Part shown: piece after piece, positions 6,311 through 13,208 of the stretch
Numbering within the stretch: position 1 is the stretch's first letter
How the letters are laid out: every line of letters starts with the position of its first letter
NCBI GenBank assembly: GCA_012517645.1
Contig: JAAYUR010000228.1
Coordinates: 1 to 16,899 of the forward strand
Length of the DNA stretch: 16,899 nucleotides
Direction of reading: 5' to 3'
DNA from: Treponema sp.
Lineage (GTDB): Bacteria; Spirochaetota; Spirochaetia; Treponematales; UBA12059
Notes under the pieces: model-generated
What the model was told of the DNA's origin: nothing
The model's database searches: none
What the model saw: the letters and a program-made list of their open reading frames with translations, nothing else
Made by a program: the position numbers and the translations under genes

Positions 6311-6937
6311 TCAGGAATAGATCAGCCGGGCGGCAAGGCCCACGACAAGGGGCAGTATAAGATTGTCCAGGTCCCGGGTAGGCAGGGCCTCCGCGGCCGT
6401 CGCAACGGCCGCCACGGCTAGAGCCCCCGCGGGATCGCCCGTTTTTCCATACGCGGAAGCCCAGACGGCCAGGAAGCAGGTCAGGCTCCCTTCCAGGGAC
6501 TTGCCCCCCGTGAAGGGTATGCGCACCGTGCCGAACAGTCGCCCCACCAGCGAGGAAAGCCCGTCCCCGAAGGCCAAAGCGTAGATCGCTATGGAGGCCG
6601 AGGGTTCCGGGAAGACAAGCAGGGAAACGAGGGCCCCCATACCCAGGGTCACGGGGCCTAGGACAAAGCGCCCCGCGTCCCTTCGCCGGGCCGCCAACGC
6701 CGTCACCCGGGACACGACGGCCACCTCGTAGCCCCGGAGTCGGAGAAGCTCGCAGTAGGTATAGAAAAGGACCCCGAAGCCCAGCAGGGTGGTCGTCACC
6801 TGGAGGTTTACGGCGGCCAGGGTCGGGACGACCCCGACGAGAATGTGGATGCTCTTGCGGACGATCTCGGTCTCGATCTTGCCCGAGAACCGGGTCAGGC
6901 CCGTCCGTCCCGCGGTTATGACAAGGGATTTTTCCAT
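6311..6937 (-). CDS. Dolichol/phytol kinase-like (CDP-alcohol/phosphatidate cytidylyltransferase-related) integral membrane enzyme
   Basis: The 208-residue protein is mostly hydrophobic with about six membrane spans. It has the landmarks of the SEC59/VTE5-type polyprenol and phytol kinase family, which is often labelled phosphatidate cytidylyltransferase in bacteria. These are ETEIVRKSIH near residues 22-31 (conserved R-K-x-x-H), ALAFGDGLSSLVGRLFG near 120-136, PFTGGKSLEGS near 141-151 (Lys-Ser ... Glu-Gly), and a late EALPTRDLDNLILP near 183-196. Members phosphorylate isoprenoid alcohols with CTP at the membrane; the real substrate here is unknown. The ATG at 6937 has AGGA eight bases upstream. 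A second ATG at 7000 (adding 21 residues) has AAGGCGGA in front and is a real alternative. The region upstream is AT-rich for this genome, with a possible minus-strand -10 box CATAAT at 7030-7035. The gene stands alone between a convergent neighbour and a divergent tRNA. Confidence 0.85.
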   Translation of the reverse strand: MEKSLVITAGRTGLTRFSGKIETEIVRKSIHILVGVVPTLAAVNLQVTTTLLGFGVLFYTYCELLRLRGYEVAVVSRVTALAARRRDAGRFVLGPVTLGMGALVSLLVFPEPSASIAIYALAFGDGLSSLVGRLFGTVRIPFTGGKSLEGSLTCFLAVWASAYGKTGDPAGALAVAAVATAAEALPTRDLDNLILPLVVGLAARLIYS

Positions 6938-7126
6938 CAACGGAATCCTTTCGCGATCCGTTAACATCCAGTTTTCGTGCCAGATCCCGCCGTCCTTCAT
7001 GATTATTATTCCGCCTTGTTTGACAATGAATTATGTTCGGTTCTCCGCCGCGGCTTCGGCGGATGTAGAAAAAAGCATACAAGTTGAATTCACGATTTGC
7101 TTCTCCTCCGGGGATCTCGTCCGTCC

Positions 7127-7155
7127 TTGACAGCCTGCCATGCCCCGGATATCAT
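7127..7155 (+). promoter_or_regulatory. Near-consensus promoter of tRNA-Val
   Basis: TTGACA (7127-7132) and TATCAT (7150-7155) are 17 bases apart, an ideal sigma-70 layout. Transcription should begin near 7161-7163, about 20 bases before the mature tRNA. This is the strongest promoter visible in the window, as expected for a stable RNA. Confidence 0.8.
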
Positions 7156-7172
7156 GCGTTGCGTCGGCCAAG

Positions 7173-7266
7173 AATCCGCGTTGGACGATTAACTCAGCGG
7201 GAGAGTGCCACCTTCACACGGTGGAAGTCGTTGGTTCAAATCCAACATCGTCCAACGCGGATTTTT
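7173..7266 (+). terminator. Flank-paired stem and T-tract closing the tRNA transcript
   Basis: AATCCGCGTT just before the tRNA (7173-7182) is exactly complementary to AACGCGGATT starting at the discriminator base (7254-7263). The T-run 7262-7266 follows at once. The 3' half looks like an intrinsic terminator whose stem partner lies on the other side of the tRNA. Termination itself is inferred. Confidence 0.55.
7183..7254 (+). tRNA. tRNA-Val (anticodon CAC)
   Basis: A full cloverleaf is visible: acceptor GGACGAT/ATCGTCC, D stem ACTC/GAGT, anticodon stem CCACC/GGTGG with loop TTCACAC (anticodon CAC at 7215-7217), a five-base variable loop AAGTC, and T arm GTTGG-TTCAAAT-CCAAC. The discriminator is A at 7254. 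It reads GUG valine codons, which are common in GC-rich genes. CCA is not encoded (the next bases are ACG), so it must be added by nucleotidyltransferase. The flanks on both sides are complementary and lengthen the acceptor stem in the precursor (see findings). Confidence 0.97.
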
Positions 7267-7293
7267 CTATTCCACCCCCTTCATCCCGGCTCC

Positions 7294-10200
7294 TCATTCC
7301 TTCGGGAACTTCATCCTCTTGGGCAGATCCGGATAGATCGAAAGGTCGATCCCCCTCTGGGGATGAAGGATGAAGTCCAGGTTGAGGTAGCCTAGGTTCC
7401 GGGACTCAGGACGGATCATGGAAGTCGGATCCCTCTCCATGGAATCGTAGTACCTGGAGGATTCCATGAGCTGGACCATGGCCGCGGACCGGCGGCGGGG
7501 ATCCCCCATGCGGTTCCCGATGCGGTACAAAGCCACCCCGAGGTTGTTCGTCGTCCGCATGAGAAGATCCACGATCTCCCCGTGGGAAGGACGGACCTGG
7601 GGCTCGACCAGGGGAAGCTGGTCCAGCTCGAACTTTAGCCTGTCCGTCAGCCGGGTGTAATAGCCCTGGGCCGCGAAGAAGTCCTCCCTCTGGAACAAGG
7701 CGTTGGCCGTCGCGTAGAGCAGGTAGGGGCTTTCCTCGGTATCCAGGCCCGCCCGGTAGAAGTTTTCCAGGGCCTGTTCCCATCGCTCCCGGCGGTAGTG
7801 GATGTATCCCAGCTTGTACAGACTGTCCGGAGTGACATAGCCGTGGTCGTGGGCCTTGCCGTACAGGACCGCGGCCCCGTCCAGGTCGTCCCTCTGGAAG
7901 AAGAGGATATCCGCAAGGTTCGCGTAAGCCTTTCCGTACAGGGGGCTTCTTCGCAGCTGGCCCAGGCTCAGGGCCCGCTCGTACCGGCGGACGGCCCGGG
8001 TGAAGAGGTCCTCGGCGGTGACGAACTCCTTGAGCTCTACGTAGCCCTCTCCGGCCCGGTTCAGGGCTTCCACCAGCATGCCCAGCCTGCGGTTGCTCGG
8101 GTTGGGCAGGCTCTCCAGGAGGCGAATCGCGTTGCCCAGGGCCGTCCGCTCCTCCGGCGCGTTCCCGATGCGGCGGAAGTACCGGGAGAGCTCGTAATGG
8201 GCTTCCGGCACCGAGGGGTCCTGGTCGACGGCCCGCAGGAGGATCCGAGACACGTCCTCCACCTCGCCGCGGTCGAGGAGGTATCCTCCCAGGTCCGCCA
8301 GGGTTTCCGACGAGATACGGGACTTCCGGTCTCCCAGGAACCGATCCTTGAGCTTCCGGATTTCCGCGTAGTTGTCCCGGCCGAGAACCCGCTCGGTGCG
8401 AAGGAACCAGCGGAGCATCCGCTCCATGTAGGGATCCTCGGGTCCGTAGCGTTCCACAAGGGTGCTGTATTGCAGGCGGGCGTCCTCGAAGAGGCGCTCA
8501 CCCCCGTCGCCCTCGCTCTCCGCCCATTCCAGGTAGACGTCCCCCAAGAGCATCAGAGCATCCTTGTCGAAATAATTCCTCGCCTCGATATACCCCTTGA
8601 GCAGCCGCGCCGCCTTCCCGTAGTCCAGCCGGAAGCGGAACTCCAGGGCCGCCCAGTCGAGGACCCCCTTGCGATCGTTGGGCCAACGCTTCAGCAAGGC
8701 GTCGTACTTTCCGGCGGCCCAGACGAACTGGTTCTTGGCGGCAAAGGCTTCCGCATACCGGTAATACCACCGCTTATGGACCCAAACCTTGTCCGCTTTC
8801 TGGAAGACCGACTCGGCCTCCGGGAAGCGGTCCTGTCGGATCTCCTCGTACCCCTCCCGGTAGAGAAGCTCGGCCCGGATCGGCCTGTACACGAAACGGT
8901 AGCCCAGGAACCCGAGGATTCCAAGGCCCAGGACCACGGCCAAAACCATCGCCGCGATGGGGGCCACCGTGTGGATCAGGATGTACCGAAGGCTCCCCTT
9001 TTCCGCCTCCAGCTCCGCGCCGGTGCGCTTCTCGAAATCCTTGGGCACCGAGATCGGCCGTTTCAAAATCCGGCTGGCCAGGGAGGCGGCCTCCCCGGGC
9101 GCGGCTCCCTTGACCAGAAGGTGGACCAGGCGCGAACGCTGGGCTTCGGTTCCCCGCTCCTCCGCCAGGGCTTCCTCGATGGCCAGGCGCAGGTTCAGGG
9201 GGTACGAAAGCAGGGTGTCCTGAAGTGCGTCCACCTGCTCTTCGGTAAGGTTTACCTCGGGGGCGGACTCGTCCTCCCCTTCCCGGCCGGGTTCCTCTGG
9301 TTTGGCCCGGTCCGGGCGCTCCAGGCCGGGCCGGACCGAAGCTCCTGCGGGTTTCTTGGGGGCCGGGGCGGGAGTCTCGTAACCGGGTATGGAGAAGTCC
9401 GAGGCCCCCCAAGCGCTCTCGAGGTTGAAGTTTTCCGCAGGGGTGAGGTCGTTCTCCAGGTTGGCCAGTTCCGCGTCCAGGTTGATCCCGCCGACGCCGG
9501 CCGCGGGGGGCGGGGAGGCGGGAAGCTCGGACTCGTCCAGACGGAAGGTGTCGAAGGTGTCCTCGGGTTCCCCCTGCGCGGGCTGAATGCCCGGGGAGAG
9601 TTCCCCGAAATCCGCGCTTGCGACTTCCGAAGGCGCGGCGGCCTCGCGGGCCCCTGGGGGAACCGCGGTCTCGGCCTCCCCGAATTCAGGGATGGATACG
9701 TCGAAACCCTCGAAATCCTCGGGCTGGGATGCGGGGGCTTCGGACAGGTCCGGCAGGGGCTCCTCGGGGGGCATCGACAGGTCCTGGAATCCGGCATCCG
9801 AGGCCTCCGCCGCTCCGGCCCCCTGGTCCTGAACCTCCTCGCCGAAGAGGGATACCTCCTCGGGAGCCAGGGGGATTTCCTCGAACCCGGCCGGTTCCTC
9901 CGTCCCGGCCGATTCGCCCGGAATGACGGGTTCCCCGAATTCCTCCGGTCCGCTCCCGGGCCCCGGGGCGGATTCCGCCTCCGTATCCGGGACGGGCAGT
10001 TCGAAGGCGGACAGATCATCCACGATCCCCTGAGCCTCTTCCGGCGTTTCGGGCGTTTCCGGGATCTCCGGAAAACCGGATTCCGGAAACTCCGGCACGG
10101 ATGCGGAAAGGTCATCCGTGAGGCCTCCCAATAGGCCCTCCGGGACACCCCCCTCATCCTGATCGGGAAGTTCCGGGGTCCCCCGGGGTCGATCCGCCAG

Positions 10201-10608
10201 ACCTTCCGACTCGGAACCCTCCCCGAGGCCCCCGAAGTCCGGAAGGGGCTTACCCAGGGCCTCCACCGAGGCTTCCTCAACCCCGCTATCCGTACCGAGC
10301 TCCTCGGGAAGGGCGAAGGCGTCCGGAGACTCCAGGCCGGCCGCCAGGTAGGATTCGGGTTCCTCCACCCCGGGCTCGGCGTTCAGGGAAAGGGCGTCCA
10401 GGAAGGATGCCAGGTCGCCCTCCGGGGAAGCCTCCTCGCCCCTCCCCTCCGGGGCGGATCCCATGAGTTCGGAGAGGTCCGTGGGAATCCCCTGTTCCGG
10501 CGGAGGGACGTCCTCATAGACTTCCCCCCACTGCTCCAGGAGCTCCGACTCCCGTCCCAGGGCGCGAATATCCTGCTTGAAGCGATCGATGTCCTCGAGG
10601 TTAGGCAT
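7294..10608 (-). CDS. flcA: Periplasmic flagellar collar protein FlcA-like TPR protein
   Basis: The protein has 1104 residues. Residues 1-35 are a conserved-looking helix (MPNLEDIDRFKQDIRALGRE). Residues 36-450 are a highly acidic, Pro/Gly/Ser-rich low-complexity region, predicted cytoplasmic. Residues 452-540 hold a short helical block (NLTEEQVDALQDTLLSYPLN, ILKRPISVPKDFEKRTG). One membrane span follows at about 543-570, then TPR-like helix pairs from 580 to the end (for example YYRYAEAFAAKNQFVWAAGK, SLYKLGYIHYRRERWEQALE). The pre-membrane block and the architecture match spirochaete FlcA, a part of the collar around the periplasmic flagellar motor needed for stator assembly in Borrelia. The family call is from memory; another TPR membrane protein is the alternative. 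The ATG at 10608 has a weak GGGA ribosome site. The gene is apparently monocistronic. It ends 28 bases from the T-tract of the convergent tRNA gene. Confidence 0.85.
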   Translation of the reverse strand: MPNLEDIDRFKQDIRALGRESELLEQWGEVYEDVPPPEQGIPTDLSELMGSAPEGRGEEASPEGDLASFLDALSLNAEPGVEEPESYLAAGLESPDAFALPEELGTDSGVEEASVEALGKPLPDFGGLGEGSESEGLADRPRGTPELPDQDEGGVPEGLLGGLTDDLSASVPEFPESGFPEIPETPETPEEAQGIVDDLSAFELPVPDTEAESAPGPGSGPEEFGEPVIPGESAGTEEPAGFEEIPLAPEEVSLFGEEVQDQGAGAAEASDAGFQDLSMPPEEPLPDLSEAPASQPEDFEGFDVSIPEFGEAETAVPPGAREAAAPSEVASADFGELSPGIQPAQGEPEDTFDTFRLDESELPASPPPAAGVGGINLDAELANLENDLTPAENFNLESAWGASDFSIPGYETPAPAPKKPAGASVRPGLERPDRAKPEEPGREGEDESAPEVNLTEEQVDALQDTLLSYPLNLRLAIEEALAEERGTEAQRSRLVHLLVKGAAPGEAASLASRILKRPISVPKDFEKRTGAELEAEKGSLRYILIHTVAPIAAMVLAVVLGLGILGFLGYRFVYRPIRAELLYREGYEEIRQDRFPEAESVFQKADKVWVHKRWYYRYAEAFAAKNQFVWAAGKYDALLKRWPNDRKGVLDWAALEFRFRLDYGKAARLLKGYIEARNYFDKDALMLLGDVYLEWAESEGDGGERLFEDARLQYSTLVERYGPEDPYMERMLRWFLRTERVLGRDNYAEIRKLKDRFLGDRKSRISSETLADLGGYLLDRGEVEDVSRILLRAVDQDPSVPEAHYELSRYFRRIGNAPEERTALGNAIRLLESLPNPSNRRLGMLVEALNRAGEGYVELKEFVTAEDLFTRAVRRYERALSLGQLRRSPLYGKAYANLADILFFQRDDLDGAAVLYGKAHDHGYVTPDSLYKLGYIHYRRERWEQALENFYRAGLDTEESPYLLYATANALFQREDFFAAQGYYTRLTDRLKFELDQLPLVEPQVRPSHGEIVDLLMRTTNNLGVALYRIGNRMGDPRRRSAAMVQLMESSRYYDSMERDPTSMIRPESRNLGYLNLDFILHPQRGIDLSIYPDLPKRMKFPKE

Positions 10609-10619
10609 GTCGTCCCATC

Positions 10620-10656
10620 CCCTATATTAACGGAAGGTTCATCGGGCTGTATAGGG
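10620..10656. promoter_or_regulatory. Inverted repeat CCCTATA/TATAGGG between divergent genes
   Basis: CCCTATA (10620-10626) and its reverse complement TATAGGG (10650-10656) lie 30 bases apart, about three helical turns, in the 98-base region between the divergent flcA and CBM48 genes. Both arms also resemble -10 boxes. It may be a regulator-binding pair or two opposed promoter cores, and neither is certain. Confidence 0.3.
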
Positions 10657-10706
10657 AAATCGCTAAAGGTGGCCGTAATTCCCCGCCGATACAGTATTTG
10701 AACGCC

Positions 10707-11408
10707 ATGAAGCAAAGGAACACGATCGCCGCTCTTCTCCTGGTCCTGGCCGCCCGGGCCGTGGGAGCCTTTCAGGTGGAGTCCCTTACCCTCCACCTCC
10801 ACCTGGCCGGCTTGAGCAGGGCCGTCCCCCCCCACGTCCTGGAAGGCCACCTGGTTTTCACGGCCGAAGGCTCCTTCCGCCATGTCGGCGCCGCCTTCGC
10901 CCACGAGGACTTCAGGACCGTCCATTCGTTCCAGAAGAACGCCCACGGGCTCTTCGTCCTCGCGGTGCCCGTACCCTACGAAGTCCGCGAACCCCTCAGG
11001 TATCGGCTGGTGGTGGACGGAGTCTGGGGTCGGGATTCCGCCAACCCCCGATTCGAGCGGGATCCGCGCACCGGAGCCGTGTTCTCCCTGGCCGCCGTAC
11101 CCTTCCTTTCCTCCGCACGCCCCGGCGTCTGGCGCATTGTCGCGGACGACGGACGGACGGCCCGGTTCCGCTACGAATCCGAACCGGGTTTGGTGGTCGC
11201 CTTGGTCGGCGACTTCAACGCCTGGGATCCCTTCGTCCACGAATTGACGGAAACCGGCCCGGGGGTGTACGAGCTTTCCCTGCCCCTTCCCGCGGGCGAA
11301 CACCGCTACGCCTTCCTGGTCCGGGGGGATCGGGTTCCGGATCCCCTGAACCCGGACCGGCTGTACGATGCCGCCGGGCGGACCGTGTCGGTCATCCGAA
11401 TCCGGTAG
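10707..11408 (+). CDS. Secreted protein with CBM48/glycogen-recognition-type domain
   Basis: The protein has 233 residues with a signal peptide (MKQRNTIAALLLVLAARAVG, cleavage about AFQ). The second half (about 150-230) is a clear CBM48/AMPK-type early-set domain: a VVALVGDFNAWDP strand-turn with W173, then GPGVYELSLPLPAGEHRYAF and the closing VPDPLNPDRLYDAAGRTVSV. The N-terminal half (24-130) also looks like an Ig/E-set fold, including the related phrase PLRYRLVVDGVWGRDSANP, so the protein is probably two tandem E-set domains. Such domains usually bind alpha-glucans next to branching or debranching enzymes, but here there is no catalytic domain and the protein is exported. A binding or structural role in the envelope is more likely than glycogen metabolism. 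The ATG at 10707 fits the signal peptide, although no clear ribosome site precedes it. It is divergent from flcA. Confidence 0.82.
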   Translation: MKQRNTIAALLLVLAARAVGAFQVESLTLHLHLAGLSRAVPPHVLEGHLVFTAEGSFRHVGAAFAHEDFRTVHSFQKNAHGLFVLAVPVPYEVREPLRYRLVVDGVWGRDSANPRFERDPRTGAVFSLAAVPFLSSARPGVWRIVADDGRTARFRYESEPGLVVALVGDFNAWDPFVHELTETGPGVYELSLPLPAGEHRYAFLVRGDRVPDPLNPDRLYDAAGRTVSVIRIR

Positions 11409-11426
11409 GGCTCCCCCCTTAGTGGT

Positions 11427-11498
11427 ACGAAGCTTGTGGTATCGGTCTCCGTTCCCGGTGTCACGAAGCTTGTGACGCCGGACTCCGTCATCCCGGAT
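11427..11498. repeat. Two degenerate 36-bp tandem repeats
   Basis: ACGAAGCTTGTG occurs at 11427-11438 and again at 11463-11474. The match continues as CGG-x-CTCCGT and TCCCGG in both units (11427-11462 and 11463-11498). The second copy also forms an imperfect hairpin (GTCAC...GTGAC, 11460-11476). The repeats fill the gap between convergent genes. Confidence 0.7.
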
Positions 11499-11504
11499 CC
11501 CTCC

Positions 11505-12377
11505 CTATCGATCGGACCGGGACAAAAGGGTGTCGAGGTACGTGTAGCTGGACTGGAGGGCGCTGAATACGGCGTGGGTGTCCTTCGCGGATCGGGAGAT
11601 CTTCTCCAGGGATTCCAGGCCGTCGGTCAGGGCCAGGTTCTCTTCCTTTAAAGCCGCGGAAATCTCCGAGAGGAACTCCCCCGCCCGGGTCACGGACCGG
11701 GAGTTGTCCCGGAAGGTTTCCATGATTCCGGCGAACGACGAATGCAGCGTGCGAATCAGCTCCAGAAAGCCGTCCATGCGCTCGGATACGGCGTCCACGG
11801 CCTTGCGGAACTCCCCGATGTTCTGGTCGATCTGTTTGGCGAAGTCCCCGGTCTGCTGGGCCAGGGTCCGGACCTCGTTGGCGATGATCCGGAATCCCCG
11901 GCCTACGGTCCCGGCTCGGGCGGCCTCGATGGACGCGTTGATGGCCAGGATGCCGGTGCGATCCGACACGTCCTGGATGGAGCCCGTGATGCCCGCGACG
12001 GCGGCGGTCTTGTCCTTGATATTCTGGAAAAGGCCGGCCAGGGCGTCCGCGTCCCGGGACGCCCGGACGATCTCCTCCACCCGAGCTTCGATATCCGCGT
12101 TCATCCCTTCGTTTTTTCGGAGGATATCCGCCATCATGGTGTCGATCCGGGAGGAGTTCCCGGCGGTGCTTCCGCTCGTCGCCCGGATCTCCTCGAAGGC
12201 CGAAACGACGGTGGAGAGGGCGGCCCCGATCCTGCCCATGGCGTCGTCCAGGATCGCCAGGGAGTTGGCGGTCACGGAAGTAAGCACCACGCTCTTGTGA
12301 TACCCCACCACGAAGGATTCGATAGCCGCCCGGTAGTTCTCGGCCGGATTCGTCGCGGGAGCGTTCGGTGCGGACAT
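11505..12377 (-). CDS. Cytoplasmic chemoreceptor (MCP signalling domain) without a sensor domain
   Basis: The protein has 290 residues, no membrane span and no recognisable ligand domain; nearly all of it is helical coiled coil. The conserved receptor tip is at about 134-172: IQDVSDRTGILAINASIEAA, then RAGTVGRGFRIIANEVRTLA, the site that contacts CheA/CheW. The N-terminal 50 residues (NPAENYRAAIESFVVGYHKS) are too short for a PAS or GAF domain. No C-terminal CheR-docking pentapeptide is seen. The ATG at 12377 has GGAG six bases upstream and follows the ODP stop as TGAcATG, so the two are co-translated; an ATG at 12389 overlaps ODP and is less likely. In Treponema denticola a sensor-less receptor of this kind receives its signal from the co-encoded di-iron ODP protein. 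The same partnership is inferred here from the neighbour. Confidence 0.9.
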   Translation of the reverse strand: MSAPNAPATNPAENYRAAIESFVVGYHKSVVLTSVTANSLAILDDAMGRIGAALSTVVSAFEEIRATSGSTAGNSSRIDTMMADILRKNEGMNADIEARVEEIVRASRDADALAGLFQNIKDKTAAVAGITGSIQDVSDRTGILAINASIEAARAGTVGRGFRIIANEVRTLAQQTGDFAKQIDQNIGEFRKAVDAVSERMDGFLELIRTLHSSFAGIMETFRDNSRSVTRAGEFLSEISAALKEENLALTDGLESLEKISRSAKDTHAVFSALQSSYTYLDTLLSRSDR

Positions 12378-12378
12378 G

Positions 12379-13155
12379 TCAGGCTCCATAGAACTTGTCC
12401 AGGAGGTCCGTGCCGCAGCGGAGGCCCGACAGCCAGGAAAGGAATCCTTGGACAGAAGCCCCCCGGTAGATCGCGCCGTGCTGGGGGGCGATCATCTCGG
12501 GCTTGAGTCGGGATACCAGGTCGCACCAACGCCGGGCGACGGCGTTGGAGGCGATCAGACGCTCATGGAAGCCCTGGATCACCGGGAGGTGGGCCGAAAA
12601 ATCGTCCACGAAGACCGTCTCTCCGCCTTCGGGGAAGAAGCCGCCCCCGACATCCCCGGAAAAGAGGATCCGGGCCCGGTTGTCGTACAGGCTGAAGGCG
12701 CCCGGAGAATGCATGTAATGGCTGGGGACGAAGGAGAGCTCCGCGCCGGAACCGAGCCGGACGCTCTTGCCGGCCTCCTCGATCGGCTGGATCCGTCCCG
12801 GATCCACTATGCCGAAGTGGGGCAGGAACCGGGTCCAGAGTCCGGATATGTATATTCGGGCCGGGGTCACCCCCAACCACAGGGCGATTCCGCTGGAGAC
12901 GTCCGGATCCTGGTGGGAGAAGAAAATGCCGTCGATCCGGTCCAGGGGCACGTGACGGCTGACCGCCGCCACGACTCGGGCGAAGAGGTGTACCCCCCCG
13001 GGATCCAGGAGCCAGCCTCTGCCCTTGTCCAGGACAAGGTACTGCAGGGTCTGGACGGCGCCTTTCCCGGAACGGGCATCGGTGCCCAGCCAGATGAAGG
13101 AATGTTCCCCGTCCTCGAACAGCACTCGACTCGTCAGATCCGCTTCGTCGTTCAT
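12379..13155 (-). CDS. ODP-type oxygen-binding di-iron protein (metallo-beta-lactamase fold), chemotaxis sensor
   Basis: The protein is 258 residues and consists of a single metallo-beta-lactamase-fold domain related to the N-terminal part of flavodiiron proteins, without the flavodoxin part. Probable metal ligands are H81, D83 and D85 (SHQDPDV), H146 (FVPSHYMHSPGAF), D168 (LFSGDVGG) and H226 (IAPQHGAIY). Flavodiiron enzymes have HxExDH at the first site. Here Glu is Asp and the second His is Val, as fits a sensor rather than a reductase. The start at 13155 has GAGGAAGG close upstream. It is directly followed by the receptor gene. A T. denticola ODP encoded with a cytoplasmic receptor was shown to sense oxygen and iron for chemotaxis, which makes this role likely. 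A plain flavodiiron-like reductase is the alternative. Confidence 0.88.
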   Translation of the reverse strand: MNDEADLTSRVLFEDGEHSFIWLGTDARSGKGAVQTLQYLVLDKGRGWLLDPGGVHLFARVVAAVSRHVPLDRIDGIFFSHQDPDVSSGIALWLGVTPARIYISGLWTRFLPHFGIVDPGRIQPIEEAGKSVRLGSGAELSFVPSHYMHSPGAFSLYDNRARILFSGDVGGGFFPEGGETVFVDDFSAHLPVIQGFHERLIASNAVARRWCDLVSRLKPEMIAPQHGAIYRGASVQGFLSWLSGLRCGTDLLDKFYGA

Positions 13156-13195
13156 CCTAGCCTTCCTCGTCCTCCCAAATCTCGGTGTAGAAGTA

Positions 13196-13201
13196 TATAA
13201 T
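13196..13201 (+). promoter_or_regulatory. TATAAT -10 box very close to the next start codon
   Basis: A perfect TATAAT lies eight bases before the ATG at 13209, with no ribosome site between them. If used, the transcript would start at or near the A of the ATG (leaderless). The same AT-rich island reads TATACT on the minus strand (13192-13197) and could serve the ODP gene. No clear -35 box is seen for either. Confidence 0.4.
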
Positions 13202-13208
13202 ATCCTCG

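Noticed and set aside
7170..7270. tRNA locus as an integration (att) site
   Set aside because: No integrase gene or duplicated tRNA 3' end is seen. The flanking complementarity is inverted, not a direct repeat.
7798..10134. Plus-strand open frame of 778 codons antisense to flcA
   Set aside because: The composition mirrors the codon bias of the opposite strand, there is no ribosome site and no recognisable domain, while flcA has clear TPR and membrane features.
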